Assembly: GCF_003944715.1 (NCBI RefSeq)
Contig: NZ_RWIT01000008.1
Span: 1 to 64,000 of the forward strand
From: Hymenobacter rigui
GTDB taxonomy: Bacteria; Bacteroidota; Bacteroidia; Cytophagales; Hymenobacteraceae
Length of the DNA stretch: 64,000 nt
Reading direction: 5' to 3'
The notes under the pieces are model-generated. The model had not been told where the DNA came from and made no database searches. It saw nothing but the letters and a program-made list of their open reading frames with translations. Both the position numbers and the translations under genes were made by a program. Shown here one piece after another: positions 1 through 7,933 of the stretch. The first letter of the stretch is position 1. Every line of letters begins with the position of its first letter.

Positions 1-71
1 GCCTGCCGGGCTCCGGGCTCAGTCAGCGCCTGCGCCACGCGCTGGCGCAAATCCATCGAATACGCTTGCAT
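1..71 (-). CDS. IS630-family transposase, N-terminus only (runs off window)
   Basis: Reading leftward from an ATG at 71-69 gives MQAYSMDLRQRVAQALTEPG and then continues open to the window edge. The pattern M-x-A-Y-S-x-D-L-R-x-R-V is the usual start of IS630/Tc1-type transposases, which carry an N-terminal HTH and a DDE/DDD catalytic domain; only about 23 codons are visible here. Whether the element is complete cannot be judged. It would place a mobile element directly left of the MBL gene. The call rests on a short match, so confidence is moderate. Confidence 0.55.
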   Translation of the reverse strand, partial: MQAYSMDLRQRVAQALTEPGARQ

Positions 72-215
72 ATACCTGCTTACGTACGCTAGGCGACGGC
101 AGCTACACCGTTCATGAATCCGCTATAGCCCGAAGAGTCAACTAATTTCTGATTTACATATAATTTAAGTAATATAAATAGTGGGTAGGCAGTTGCCCCG
201 GCTCTCTTAGAGCAG

Positions 216-1586
216 GTGGTTTTGGACGGCAGCCCACGCGCTGCTGCTTTGTCCACCTATACTGTTATTCATCCCATGCCTGATCATCTTTACGTTGGAA
301 CCAATGAAGCCCGGTTTTATGCTGCTGATGAAGCCACCGGTGCTCGCCTGAGTCGCATAATTAATCGCCTATTGATGGGCTCTTATTTGCGACTGCTGCA
401 CCCGGATGCGGTGGACGGCTATTATCATGTACGCTCGATGGGTAAATCGGGGTGGATGAAAGTAGAGGATACCACCGATCGGATGGGTTTGAAAATGTAC
501 TTTCTGGATGTGGGGCAAGGCGATGGGAGCCTACTGGAAGTGGGGCGCTACCGCTTCTTGATTGATGCCGGACCAGATGCCCACCTGAAATCCTATCTGG
601 TCAAGTGGCAATACAAGCATCTGCTCAACGCCGGCCATTCCGTGCATTTGGACGGCCTGTTCGTCAGTCATTTTGATGAAGATCACTACAATGGTTTTAC
701 GGACCTGCTAGCCGACTCCCGCTTCACGTTCGGTACCGTCTACCATAACGGGATTGGGAAATGTGCGAAGCGCAACAATGCCTACCAGCCGCCTTACAAC
801 TCGGGGTTGGGTGAAACCTACCAGGCCGGTGATGGGGTGACGTACCTCAAGACTAACTTTGACACTCTGGATGATCTGCTGGCGCTGCGCGCTGCTGGCG
901 GGCTGCAGGCGATGTTCGTGCGCTTCATTACCGCGCTGGAAAAGGCGCATCAAGAGAGGCGGCTGGAGGCCGTGAAGCGGCTACGGTTCGACAATACTGA
1001 GCTATTGAGTGAGCAGATCGATGGCCAGCCTTTCCGGCTTCGTGTACTCGGGCCGGTCTGCACGGAAAACCACGGGCGATGGGAGCACCCATGGCTGGAA
1101 GACGAATCCCACACGGTGAACGGCCACAGCGTAGTGCTCCGGGTGGAGTTCGGAGACTGCTCCCTGCTGCTCGGGGGCGATCTCAATACCCAGGCGGAGC
1201 GGCACCTAATGGGACATTTCAGCAATGAGAATCCCTTTCAGGTGGATGTAGCCAAAAGCTGCCATCACGGTTCCTCTGAGTTTACGGAAGACTTTATGGC
1301 CCTGATGAACCCTTTGGCCACCGTGATCTCCTCGGGCGATAACGAGTCCTATGCCCACCCGCGGGCGGACGCTATTGGCTGCGCGGGTAAATACAGCCGC
1401 AGCAAGCGCCCGCTGGTGTTTTCCACGGAACTGGCGCGTTCGACCAATCTGGAATCCCAGAAGCTACTTTATGGTATGATCAATTTGCGGTGCGATGGTC
1501 AGCGCCTGTACATCGCGCAGATGAAGGAAGCTCGGGCCAATGCGGATATCTGGGACTCCTATCAGGTGAAGCCGGAGCCGGTCTAG
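216..1586 (+). CDS. ComEC/Rec2-like metallo-beta-lactamase fold hydrolase
   Basis: A 456-residue protein with no obvious signal peptide. Residues 92-120 (FLDVGQGDGSLLE, then LIDAGP) and the metal-binding motif SHFDEDH at 151-157 (H152, D154, D156, H157) are those of the ComEC-type MBL hydrolase domain. A later CHHGSSEF supplies another metal-ligand histidine pair. Family members hydrolyse phosphoesters or nucleic acids; the substrate here is unknown. The first 85 residues, ending in GKSGWMKVED, look like an SH3-type module. The reading frame opens with GTG at 216; an ATG at 276 is an equally plausible start. No transmembrane channel segments accompany it, so it is not a full ComEC. It lies just outside the palindrome that precedes the recombinase, and could be a separate effector nuclease. 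Confidence 0.75.
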   Translation: MVLDGSPRAAALSTYTVIHPMPDHLYVGTNEARFYAADEATGARLSRIINRLLMGSYLRLLHPDAVDGYYHVRSMGKSGWMKVEDTTDRMGLKMYFLDVGQGDGSLLEVGRYRFLIDAGPDAHLKSYLVKWQYKHLLNAGHSVHLDGLFVSHFDEDHYNGFTDLLADSRFTFGTVYHNGIGKCAKRNNAYQPPYNSGLGETYQAGDGVTYLKTNFDTLDDLLALRAAGGLQAMFVRFITALEKAHQERRLEAVKRLRFDNTELLSEQIDGQPFRLRVLGPVCTENHGRWEHPWLEDESHTVNGHSVVLRVEFGDCSLLLGGDLNTQAERHLMGHFSNENPFQVDVAKSCHHGSSEFTEDFMALMNPLATVISSGDNESYAHPRADAIGCAGKYSRSKRPLVFSTELARSTNLESQKLLYGMINLRCDGQRLYIAQMKEARANADIWDSYQVKPEPV

Positions 1587-1644
1587 GAATTAAGCTCCGA
1601 GCCGCTGCCAGAAAAAGACGACGTCAGTCCATCCATGCGACGGC

Positions 1645-1685
1645 CAACTTAGTACCGATAATACTTACTTATCGGTACTAAGTTG
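1645..1685. repeat. Perfect inverted repeat, candidate recombinase site A
   Basis: Two perfect 17-bp arms (CAACTTAGTACCGATAA at 1645-1661 and its complement at 1669-1685) flank a 7-bp spacer, TACTTAC. It lies 55 bp before the tyrosine recombinase start. No T-run follows, which argues against a simple terminator of the MBL gene. The inner core CCGATAA-N7-TTATCGG recurs exactly at 17076-17096. Geometry and neighbour fit a tyrosine recombinase crossover site; that function is inferred. Confidence 0.6.
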
Positions 1686-1739
1686 AAAAGTGTTATTTTC
1701 GGGGTGAAAACTCGTCGGCACTCCTTATTTATATAGCGC

Positions 1740-2720
1740 ATGGAAAAGTCAGCTCAACTCGCGGTGGTCGTGCCCACCCGGAATCACGCCTTGGTGGAGC
1801 TGCCGCCCTCGGTGGCCAAGTACGTCGAGGCAGGCTTACACGGCGCGGAGAATACCAAGCGCGGGTACGCGGCCGACTTACGTAGCTTCCAGGATTTTTG
1901 CGAGCACCACAACTTGGTGCATTTGCCGGCGGATGTGACGACGGTTGCAGCGTACGTTTCGCAGTTAGCTGATCGCGGCTTGAAGTTGGCGACCATTCGC
2001 AGGCATGTCGCAGCTATAAGCAAACTTCATCAACTCGCGGGCCAGCCTTCCCCTACCAATCATGAGGCACTGAGCGTGGTTCTGGATGGCGTTGCACGGG
2101 TGGTTGGTAAGCGTCAACGACAAGCGCCAGCTTTTACGGTGGCAGAGTTGAAGCAAGCAATCCGGGCGATGGATATAACAACACCTACTGGGCTCCGAGA
2201 TCGTGCTCTATTATTACTTGGTTTTGCTGGAGCGTTTCGCCGGTCGGAGCTTGTAGCACTAAACGTTGAGGATATAGAGTTGACACGGCAAGCATTGGTG
2301 ATTCATTTGCGACGTAGCAAAACGAACCAATATGGCTATGAGGAAGATAAGGCCGTATTCTACGCTCCTAGTGCTGATTATTGTCCAGTAAGAGCTGTTC
2401 AGGAATGGATGGAATGCTTGGATCGCACTAGTGGGCCATTGTTTACTAGAATGAGCCGGGGTAATACGCAACGTCCAGCTCAACCTGGAAAAGCTCGATT
2501 AAGTGATCAAAGTGTCAATGATCTTGTGCAGCTTCATTTAGGACCAGCTTATACAGCTCACTCCTTGCGAGCTTCCTTCGTGACAGTGGCAGTTGAAGCA
2601 GGTCAATCCAACAAGGCTATTAAGAATCAAACCAAGCAAAAGACAGATGCAATGATTGAGCGTTATGCACGACTAGATGATGTGAAGCGCTTCAATGCAG
2701 CACAAAATCTAGGGTTGTAA
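1740..2720 (+). CDS. Tyrosine recombinase / integrase (XerC/D-like)
   Basis: A 326-residue phage-integrase-family protein. The N-terminal SAM-like core-binding domain (about 25-110) is followed by the catalytic domain. Catalytic residues visible are R167 in FRRSEL, K194 in RRSKTNQ, H274 and R277 in AHSLRASF, and the nucleophile Y309 in IERYAR. The family cuts and rejoins DNA through a 3'-phosphotyrosine intermediate at sites made of two inverted arms and a 6-8 bp spacer. Such a site lies 55 bp upstream. The protein is of normal length and looks intact. Base composition changes inside the gene: the first 400 bp are GC-rich like the backbone, and from about 2150 onward it becomes AT-richer like the following operon. 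It probably mobilises the island to its right. Confidence 0.9.
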   Translation: MEKSAQLAVVVPTRNHALVELPPSVAKYVEAGLHGAENTKRGYAADLRSFQDFCEHHNLVHLPADVTTVAAYVSQLADRGLKLATIRRHVAAISKLHQLAGQPSPTNHEALSVVLDGVARVVGKRQRQAPAFTVAELKQAIRAMDITTPTGLRDRALLLLGFAGAFRRSELVALNVEDIELTRQALVIHLRRSKTNQYGYEEDKAVFYAPSADYCPVRAVQEWMECLDRTSGPLFTRMSRGNTQRPAQPGKARLSDQSVNDLVQLHLGPAYTAHSLRASFVTVAVEAGQSNKAIKNQTKQKTDAMIERYARLDDVKRFNAAQNLGL

Positions 2721-2722
2721 TT

Positions 2723-3772
2723 TTAACTCAATACCTTTTCTAGATTATAATCTATGTTATTTTTGAAGCTGATATTTTTATCAAGCTGAGGCAATTGTAT
2801 TTTGTTTGTATCTTTAACAGCGTCCATTTGGGCACTATTTATTAAAGAATTTATATCAAAATGATACATGGCCCCCCTTGCGCCTTTGAAAACGCAGTTA
2901 TAGGCACTGAGCGTTTGTCCAAATTTTAGAGCTTTTTTTATTATATCGATGCTAAATTGATGCTTCGCAGACATATTCATCTTATGTAGATAAAATAAAA
3001 GCCCAGCAGAGCACCAGTCTCCGGCACCAGCTGTGTCTACAACATGATCAATACTTAGTGCTTCGCTTAATATCCAATCGCTATTTTCTCGTGTTCTGAA
3101 TAATAAACCACCTTCTCCTAAAGTCTTGATTTCTATACAAGATACAGGTTGAGGGTATAAAGATTCAAACTCTGGTATTCTATCTTGTGAGAATTTAATA
3201 ATATCTGCTAATTCAACAGATTCTTTGAATAACTTAATATCTTTAGCGCTAGAGGGTTCGAAGAATACCAATGCACCCTTCGACTTATAGAACTTTGCTA
3301 GATTGATTGATGCTCTGTTATAACGATCAAAATAGAATACATCACATGTTTCTCTCTTAGTAACCACACTTTCAACTGCGTTGGCTAGAAACGGTTTATA
3401 TGAAGGCAAATAACCGCCGTTGTAAGGATTTTTGAATTCAAACTTATGCTTTGGGCGGCCCGACTTATCTGTTAAAATCCGGTGTATTATAATCGGGGTA
3501 CTGCCATCTTTAGTAGTAGAAATAAGTTCATCATTGACTTTAAATATTCTTATGTCTTCAAGTAGTATATCAGTCGCGGTGCTTGTGGAAAGCCGAGCTA
3601 TTGGGAAAGTATTCCACCCTAAAAAAGAAAGGATGGTTAGAACATTACCACAAGATCCACCTGCGTAGTAAGCAGGTGGTGTAATAGGGTTGCCATTTAG
3701 CACTATATCAAGTGCGACAAGCCCTGTGCCAATGCATACAGGCTGCTTAATGTTTTCCAATTGTTTGCTCAT
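2723..3772 (-). CDS. PfkB-family sugar/nucleoside kinase
   Basis: A 349-residue ribokinase-like protein. PfkB signature 1 is seen at about 37-53 (YYAGGSCGNVLTILSFLGW), and signature 2 at 246-256 (DTAGAGDWCSA), with D252 the expected catalytic base. The family phosphorylates sugars, nucleosides or similar alcohols with ATP. The specific substrate cannot be read from sequence. It is the last gene of a five-gene leftward operon, and its ATG lies inside the end of the preceding gene (26-bp overlap), so translation is probably coupled. It converges with the recombinase, with only 2 bp between stop codons. AT-rich composition and codon use match the operon, not the GC-rich backbone. In a conflict system it could make or inactivate a phosphorylated sugar or nucleoside (inference). 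Confidence 0.85.
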   Translation of the reverse strand: MSKQLENIKQPVCIGTGLVALDIVLNGNPITPPAYYAGGSCGNVLTILSFLGWNTFPIARLSTSTATDILLEDIRIFKVNDELISTTKDGSTPIIIHRILTDKSGRPKHKFEFKNPYNGGYLPSYKPFLANAVESVVTKRETCDVFYFDRYNRASINLAKFYKSKGALVFFEPSSAKDIKLFKESVELADIIKFSQDRIPEFESLYPQPVSCIEIKTLGEGGLLFRTRENSDWILSEALSIDHVVDTAGAGDWCSAGLLFYLHKMNMSAKHQFSIDIIKKALKFGQTLSAYNCVFKGARGAMYHFDINSLINSAQMDAVKDTNKIQLPQLDKNISFKNNIDYNLEKVLS

Positions 3773-4919
3773 CCTCTTCGTAAGGCTCTCCAGTGAGCCA
3801 AATTACAAAAAGTTCAGATGACAGACTGGTCTGCTCAAAGTTAAATCCCTTCTCTAGACTATAGCCTTGAGAATCAACAGTTGTAAGCCCGACCCTTACG
3901 TCACCTTCTACATTGTTGATTTGATATGCAGCTAGCAAAGTTCCAATTGAAAGTAGCTTACTTGAAAAAGCGGAAATTGCAACTCTGCAACCATTTAACT
4001 CTTTAAGCGACTTGCTGTAATTTTTTATGGTATTCACTAATATTTTATAGACCTCAAAAGGGTTGCGCTCTGGAGCGTACATAATATTCTGGGGTTCAAT
4101 TCTCAATTCATCAAACAGAAGCTTGTTGTAATCGATAAGGAGTTTGTCTGGTCTGTGGGATACTTTCGAAGGATAGGGAAATATTGGGCAGATCTCATCT
4201 GGCACTAAACCTTCGCTTGCAATTTGCATATGGCTCTTCTTGCCTTCCCCTAGCAATGGCAGCCATATTAACGGCTCAGTCCGTTCAGCAGGTGAGGGTT
4301 TGATACCACCCATAAAGCCCATCAAGAAACTAACATCTTTATCTAAACCCTCATCGTTGATATTGGAATCAATAGATGGATTTTCTGCTACGCAAACAAT
4401 TAGATTAGGGGCATTTGACTCAACTGGCCTATTGTCGATAATTGACAAAACCTTGCCAATTAACGAAAAATATATGCTGCGGGGAAGTGCGCTTATATCT
4501 ATTATTATGTCTGTATATCCCGCTAGCTCATGAAAGTCCTTTATTAGATATGCCGCATCTCTGTCGCCTACTCGTCGTCTTCTATTTCCTTCTTCTTTCC
4601 AAATATTGATATTTTTTTCGCGAATATTAGATTCAGGAACAAGCCTTCTTAGCTCTTCGATGTTCGAATCTACGTATTGTTTGTGCTTAGAATCTTCTAA
4701 ATCTGAGCCATCGTTGAAACAAATAAGCAAGCAATCCAAGTTTATATCTGCAGGCAACTCTTTGATTTTATTTAATACATAATTCATGCGTACGTCAAAT
4801 CCTTTTCCCAGAATCAAAAGGAGCTTGCGGTGTTCAGTTCCGCCGAAGTGTAAAGAAAGAGTATGAGTTGCTTTATCTCCGGAGAGAAGTAAATACGGGC
4901 TCCAGCGAAGATTGCTCAT
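3747..4919 (-). CDS. Uncharacterised protein of the PRTase/ORC-like operon
   Basis: About 390 residues and not assigned to a family by me. The ATG at 4919 overlaps the TAA of the ATPase gene as TAATG, typical of coupled translation; an ATG 12 bp earlier (4931) is also in frame. Visible features are LLLILGKGFDVRMNYVL near residue 35, DCLLICFNDGSD near 60, a strongly hydrophobic strand ending in DISALPRSIYF at about 140, and a conserved-looking region LIWLPLLGEGK near 220. The alternating hydrophobic strands ending in D or DxS suggest a Rossmann-like alpha/beta fold. No signal peptide, membrane segment or nuclease motif is obvious. Its place between ATPase and kinase suggests an enzyme or sensor of the same system. 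Confidence 0.75.
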   Translation of the reverse strand: MSNLRWSPYLLLSGDKATHTLSLHFGGTEHRKLLLILGKGFDVRMNYVLNKIKELPADINLDCLLICFNDGSDLEDSKHKQYVDSNIEELRRLVPESNIREKNINIWKEEGNRRRRVGDRDAAYLIKDFHELAGYTDIIIDISALPRSIYFSLIGKVLSIIDNRPVESNAPNLIVCVAENPSIDSNINDEGLDKDVSFLMGFMGGIKPSPAERTEPLIWLPLLGEGKKSHMQIASEGLVPDEICPIFPYPSKVSHRPDKLLIDYNKLLFDELRIEPQNIMYAPERNPFEVYKILVNTIKNYSKSLKELNGCRVAISAFSSKLLSIGTLLAAYQINNVEGDVRVGLTTVDSQGYSLEKGFNFEQTSLSSELFVIWLTGEPYEEDEQTIGKH

Positions 4920-6829
4920 TATTTTGTCCACTTAAGAAGTTCGTCAGATTTGATATGGCGCCACCCCCCATATCCTAATGGAAGCTTGAAGTACATGCAG
5001 AGCCATCTATTGAGGTAGAACACGTCCACTGCTTCAGCACCTCTCTTACCTTGTTTTATTGTTCTTTTTTCTAATAGGTTGTAAGATAAACACGTTGAAA
5101 GTACGTTTATCAGTCCTGAGAAGCGTTCGTTTTCTAACCAGTGCTCATCGGGTATTAACCTAGTGTTATTTGGCGCTTTGATAGCAAAGCCTGTTACACC
5201 TGGCGCATACGGAACAGTAGTCCGGTTCGTCTCTTTGAAGGCAAATTCCTGGACTTTAGTTAAAAATTTTTTTACAGGTTCTGCATAAGGAATGAGGATA
5301 TTTAGCTCCTTCCATCTTTGATTTACGACCCTGCGTATGATTTTTTCCTGCTCCGATGTTGTTAGTGTTATTGATTTCGCAGCAATTTTATTAGAGAGCA
5401 TTGACTTGGAAAGCATAGATTCATAAAGGTCAGCGCTTAGTTGCAAGAACTGATCGATGTTAAACGACGAGAGTTTTACTAATCGTTCGAACCCATAATA
5501 ATAAGGTATATTGTTTTCATGTGAAATTAGGTACTCGCTAGCATTTTTGATGTCAGAAGCTATCAAAGATTTTAGCTCGTTAACTGTAAAAGGTACATCA
5601 AGTGATAACTGTCTGTTATCAACATGGCGTCGCACGACAATCTCGGTGGACCTAGCCATCCATGCTCTCTCAAGTTTCGTTCCTTCAAATTCTTCTAAAT
5701 AGGTTATCCAATTATCAAATTTATGCGTCTGATTAAATGAGGCTATTTTATGAATCGTTCCAATGCTTTTAGCGTAAGCTGCTTCGTAATTCTCATCGTA
5801 AGCTTCTTCATTATTATATTCTTCTAAATGTTCTTCAAAAGAATTTATGTCCTCGGATGAAGCTTCTGCTCTTCTAGAAGCTACGTTTGAAACAATATTT
5901 CTAAATTTGCTTTCCTTGTTCTGCCATATTTCTTCTAGGTTTATCTCTTCATAATCCCTTTTAAGATATGAGCGCAAGTTCTCTTTTGGGCTAAGTGCTT
6001 CTAGTCGTTCGGAAATCCAAATAGTATGCTCTCTTCTTTGTTCAATTATATAAGTAATCAATACCTTTCTCTGTTTTACTGACAGTTTGTGAGTGTCATC
6101 AAACATGAACAAAATTCTTTCACTTATTAGGTTCCCTGAGTAAAAAATATTGTCTGAGCTGAATGCATTAAAAGCAAATAACTCTTCATGTCCTTCAGGC
6201 TGAATTTTTTCAATTGGTAAAAAACTATCCAATGCTGCATAAACTTTAGCCTCTATATCCTCAGCCCATTTGTATAGTATTTGGCCATTACATGGAAACT
6301 GTAAGCCTCTAAAGTATCCATGCTCGTTTTTGTAATTGATAGTTATTTTTTCGAGGTCATTAGGAAATGATTTTTGTTGAAGGGTAATAATGCCTCGTAA
6401 AGTAGCAGTGACTATGCGGGCATTTAATAATGCGAAAAATAGCCTCTTTTTTTGAACGTCATTAATAGGAAGATCTTCAAGAATTTCATAGTTCCTTGTG
6501 CATTGCAAGCTTATGCCTAACAACTTGATTGAATCATTGTCGAGAACGCCTAGCTTTCTTAGGTACTCTTTTAGGTCCTTTAGTTTAGCTTGAGATCTAT
6601 TGTTGAATAGAGCTACTAAAGTATTGGGCTCAAAAATTCTCAATAGCGATGTTTTACCTGCACCAGGTGAGCTACGGATGAAAAGTACATTGTTCCATAA
6701 CTTCTCTTCTCTCTGCTTTTCTATCAGAGTATCAAGAATACTTGGGCTATAGATGCGTAAGAAGCTCACATCAGAATCTATCTTTTCTGATGTTCTTACC
6801 TTGAAAGGATTTCTAAGCCTTGTCGTCAT
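4919..6829 (-). CDS. ORC/CDC6-like AAA ATPase
   Basis: A 636-residue protein starting MTTRLRNPFKVRTSEKIDSD, with a P-loop SSPGAGKTS at 53-61, a Walker B strand ILFMFDDTHKL at 239-249 and a sensor-1-like TIWISERLEAL near 269. The opening NPF-x-x-R-x-S-E-x-I-x-S-D-x-x-FL, followed by a P-loop near 55, matches what I remember of the bacterial ORC-CDC6 family AAA ATPases that accompany PRTase-CE proteins; this is recognition from memory, not a search. The remaining about 350 residues are helical and uncharacterised. Such ATPases usually act as nucleotide-dependent switches or invader sensors. The gene starts 17 bp inside the end of the PRTase gene and its stop overlaps the next start. Cytoplasmic. 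Confidence 0.75.
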   Translation of the reverse strand: MTTRLRNPFKVRTSEKIDSDVSFLRIYSPSILDTLIEKQREEKLWNNVLFIRSSPGAGKTSLLRIFEPNTLVALFNNRSQAKLKDLKEYLRKLGVLDNDSIKLLGISLQCTRNYEILEDLPINDVQKKRLFFALLNARIVTATLRGIITLQQKSFPNDLEKITINYKNEHGYFRGLQFPCNGQILYKWAEDIEAKVYAALDSFLPIEKIQPEGHEELFAFNAFSSDNIFYSGNLISERILFMFDDTHKLSVKQRKVLITYIIEQRREHTIWISERLEALSPKENLRSYLKRDYEEINLEEIWQNKESKFRNIVSNVASRRAEASSEDINSFEEHLEEYNNEEAYDENYEAAYAKSIGTIHKIASFNQTHKFDNWITYLEEFEGTKLERAWMARSTEIVVRRHVDNRQLSLDVPFTVNELKSLIASDIKNASEYLISHENNIPYYYGFERLVKLSSFNIDQFLQLSADLYESMLSKSMLSNKIAAKSITLTTSEQEKIIRRVVNQRWKELNILIPYAEPVKKFLTKVQEFAFKETNRTTVPYAPGVTGFAIKAPNNTRLIPDEHWLENERFSGLINVLSTCLSYNLLEKRTIKQGKRGAEAVDVFYLNRWLCMYFKLPLGYGGWRHIKSDELLKWTK

Positions 6830-7931
6830 CTTTGTGTCTGGTTACTCGCGGAAACAAGCCAACGAAGTCTTTATCGTTGGGAAGCCATAGGATAGGTAAA
6901 CTATTGTTAGGGGTATTGTGACTCAACACAAGTGGAAGCCCACATTCATCAAATCCCAGATATGGTTTAGAATGCTTTCCTTTCTTAAAGTGACCGTCAA
7001 CTATAGAGGCATCAAAATACTTAGGGTTCTTTAACAATTCTACGAATTGGTGTTCCTTGCTTAAGTCTATTGAGTCAGTATCCTCTATGATTTGAACTGC
7101 TTTTACAGAATGCTCAAAGGAAAGAGAATGTTTTGCTTTCCATTCACTGATCGAGTCATTGAGATAATCCAATGCACGCCTTCTTGCTATATAAAAAACA
7201 AGATGGAGGTCCAATTCATCGGTATTAATTAGCTCATTAAGGTTTCTCCCTGTTTGTGGTACTAATGCATCGATTGAGAATAGGCGCTTAAGAAATTTAA
7301 GAACCTTGCCCTTTTCCTCTGCAGCACGAAAGTAGCTTAAGCCGCTGGCAGTAAAATCATCTACTAGAAAAACTGATGTAAATTTAGGCTCGTCCTTGTA
7401 CTTTTCACTAAGTTCTTTGATCATTTCTTCCTGTTTGTCAGCAGAAATATGATAAGATGAAAATATTTGCTCGTTATCTAAGTGGTTAAATCTTCTTAAT
7501 TGATCAATTTTAGCGCCGTCGCTAAGGCCAAGAAATAGAGCCTTTCTTTTTACTTCTGCATACGTAGCGCTTTTCTTAATTTTTGAAATTAAATAGCTTG
7601 GTACACATAAAGACCGAGCAGCTTTCTCAGTGAGAACCGGATCAATAATTTCTGGAAAACATATATTTATTAAATGGGATACTTGTGCATGTGAAATAAA
7701 AATCAAGTTTTCCTTGATGAAGTTGTATGCAACATTTCTTTCAGCGGGTGAGTCAAATTGATTTAACCAGTTTACCAAACTCGCAGTAAATCGCATCCCA
7801 GACGAATACTGTTGGTACTCGTCATATTTTAAGCTCGCTAGCGCTTGAATTAGAGGCCTCTCCGTATTTATTTGCTCAGGCTCCCAATTCATTATTTTCA
7901 CCAAAAGCCTTTCGGCCAATATATTATTCAT
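6813..7931 (-). CDS. Phosphoribosyltransferase-like protein (PRTase-CE type)
   Basis: A 372-residue protein. The start chosen is the ATG at 7931, which leaves 2 bp after the upstream stop; a longer reading would overlap that gene by 60 bp. At residues 187-200 is SVFLVDDFTASGLS, the PRPP-binding motif of type I phosphoribosyltransferases (two acidic residues followed by a T/S-x-S/T-G turn). A helical region of about 180 residues precedes it, unlike metabolic PRTases. I associate this layout with the PRTase-CE family, a partner of ORC/CDC6-like ATPases in predicted conflict systems (from memory). It could transfer or remove a phosphoribosyl group on a nucleotide, RNA or protein, or bind a PRPP-like signal; the sequence does not decide. 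Coupled to the ATPase by overlap. Confidence 0.72.
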   Translation of the reverse strand: MNNILAERLLVKIMNWEPEQINTERPLIQALASLKYDEYQQYSSGMRFTASLVNWLNQFDSPAERNVAYNFIKENLIFISHAQVSHLINICFPEIIDPVLTEKAARSLCVPSYLISKIKKSATYAEVKRKALFLGLSDGAKIDQLRRFNHLDNEQIFSSYHISADKQEEMIKELSEKYKDEPKFTSVFLVDDFTASGLSYFRAAEEKGKVLKFLKRLFSIDALVPQTGRNLNELINTDELDLHLVFYIARRRALDYLNDSISEWKAKHSLSFEHSVKAVQIIEDTDSIDLSKEHQFVELLKNPKYFDASIVDGHFKKGKHSKPYLGFDECGLPLVLSHNTPNNSLPILWLPNDKDFVGLFPRVTRHKDDDKA

Positions 7932-7933
7932 GG

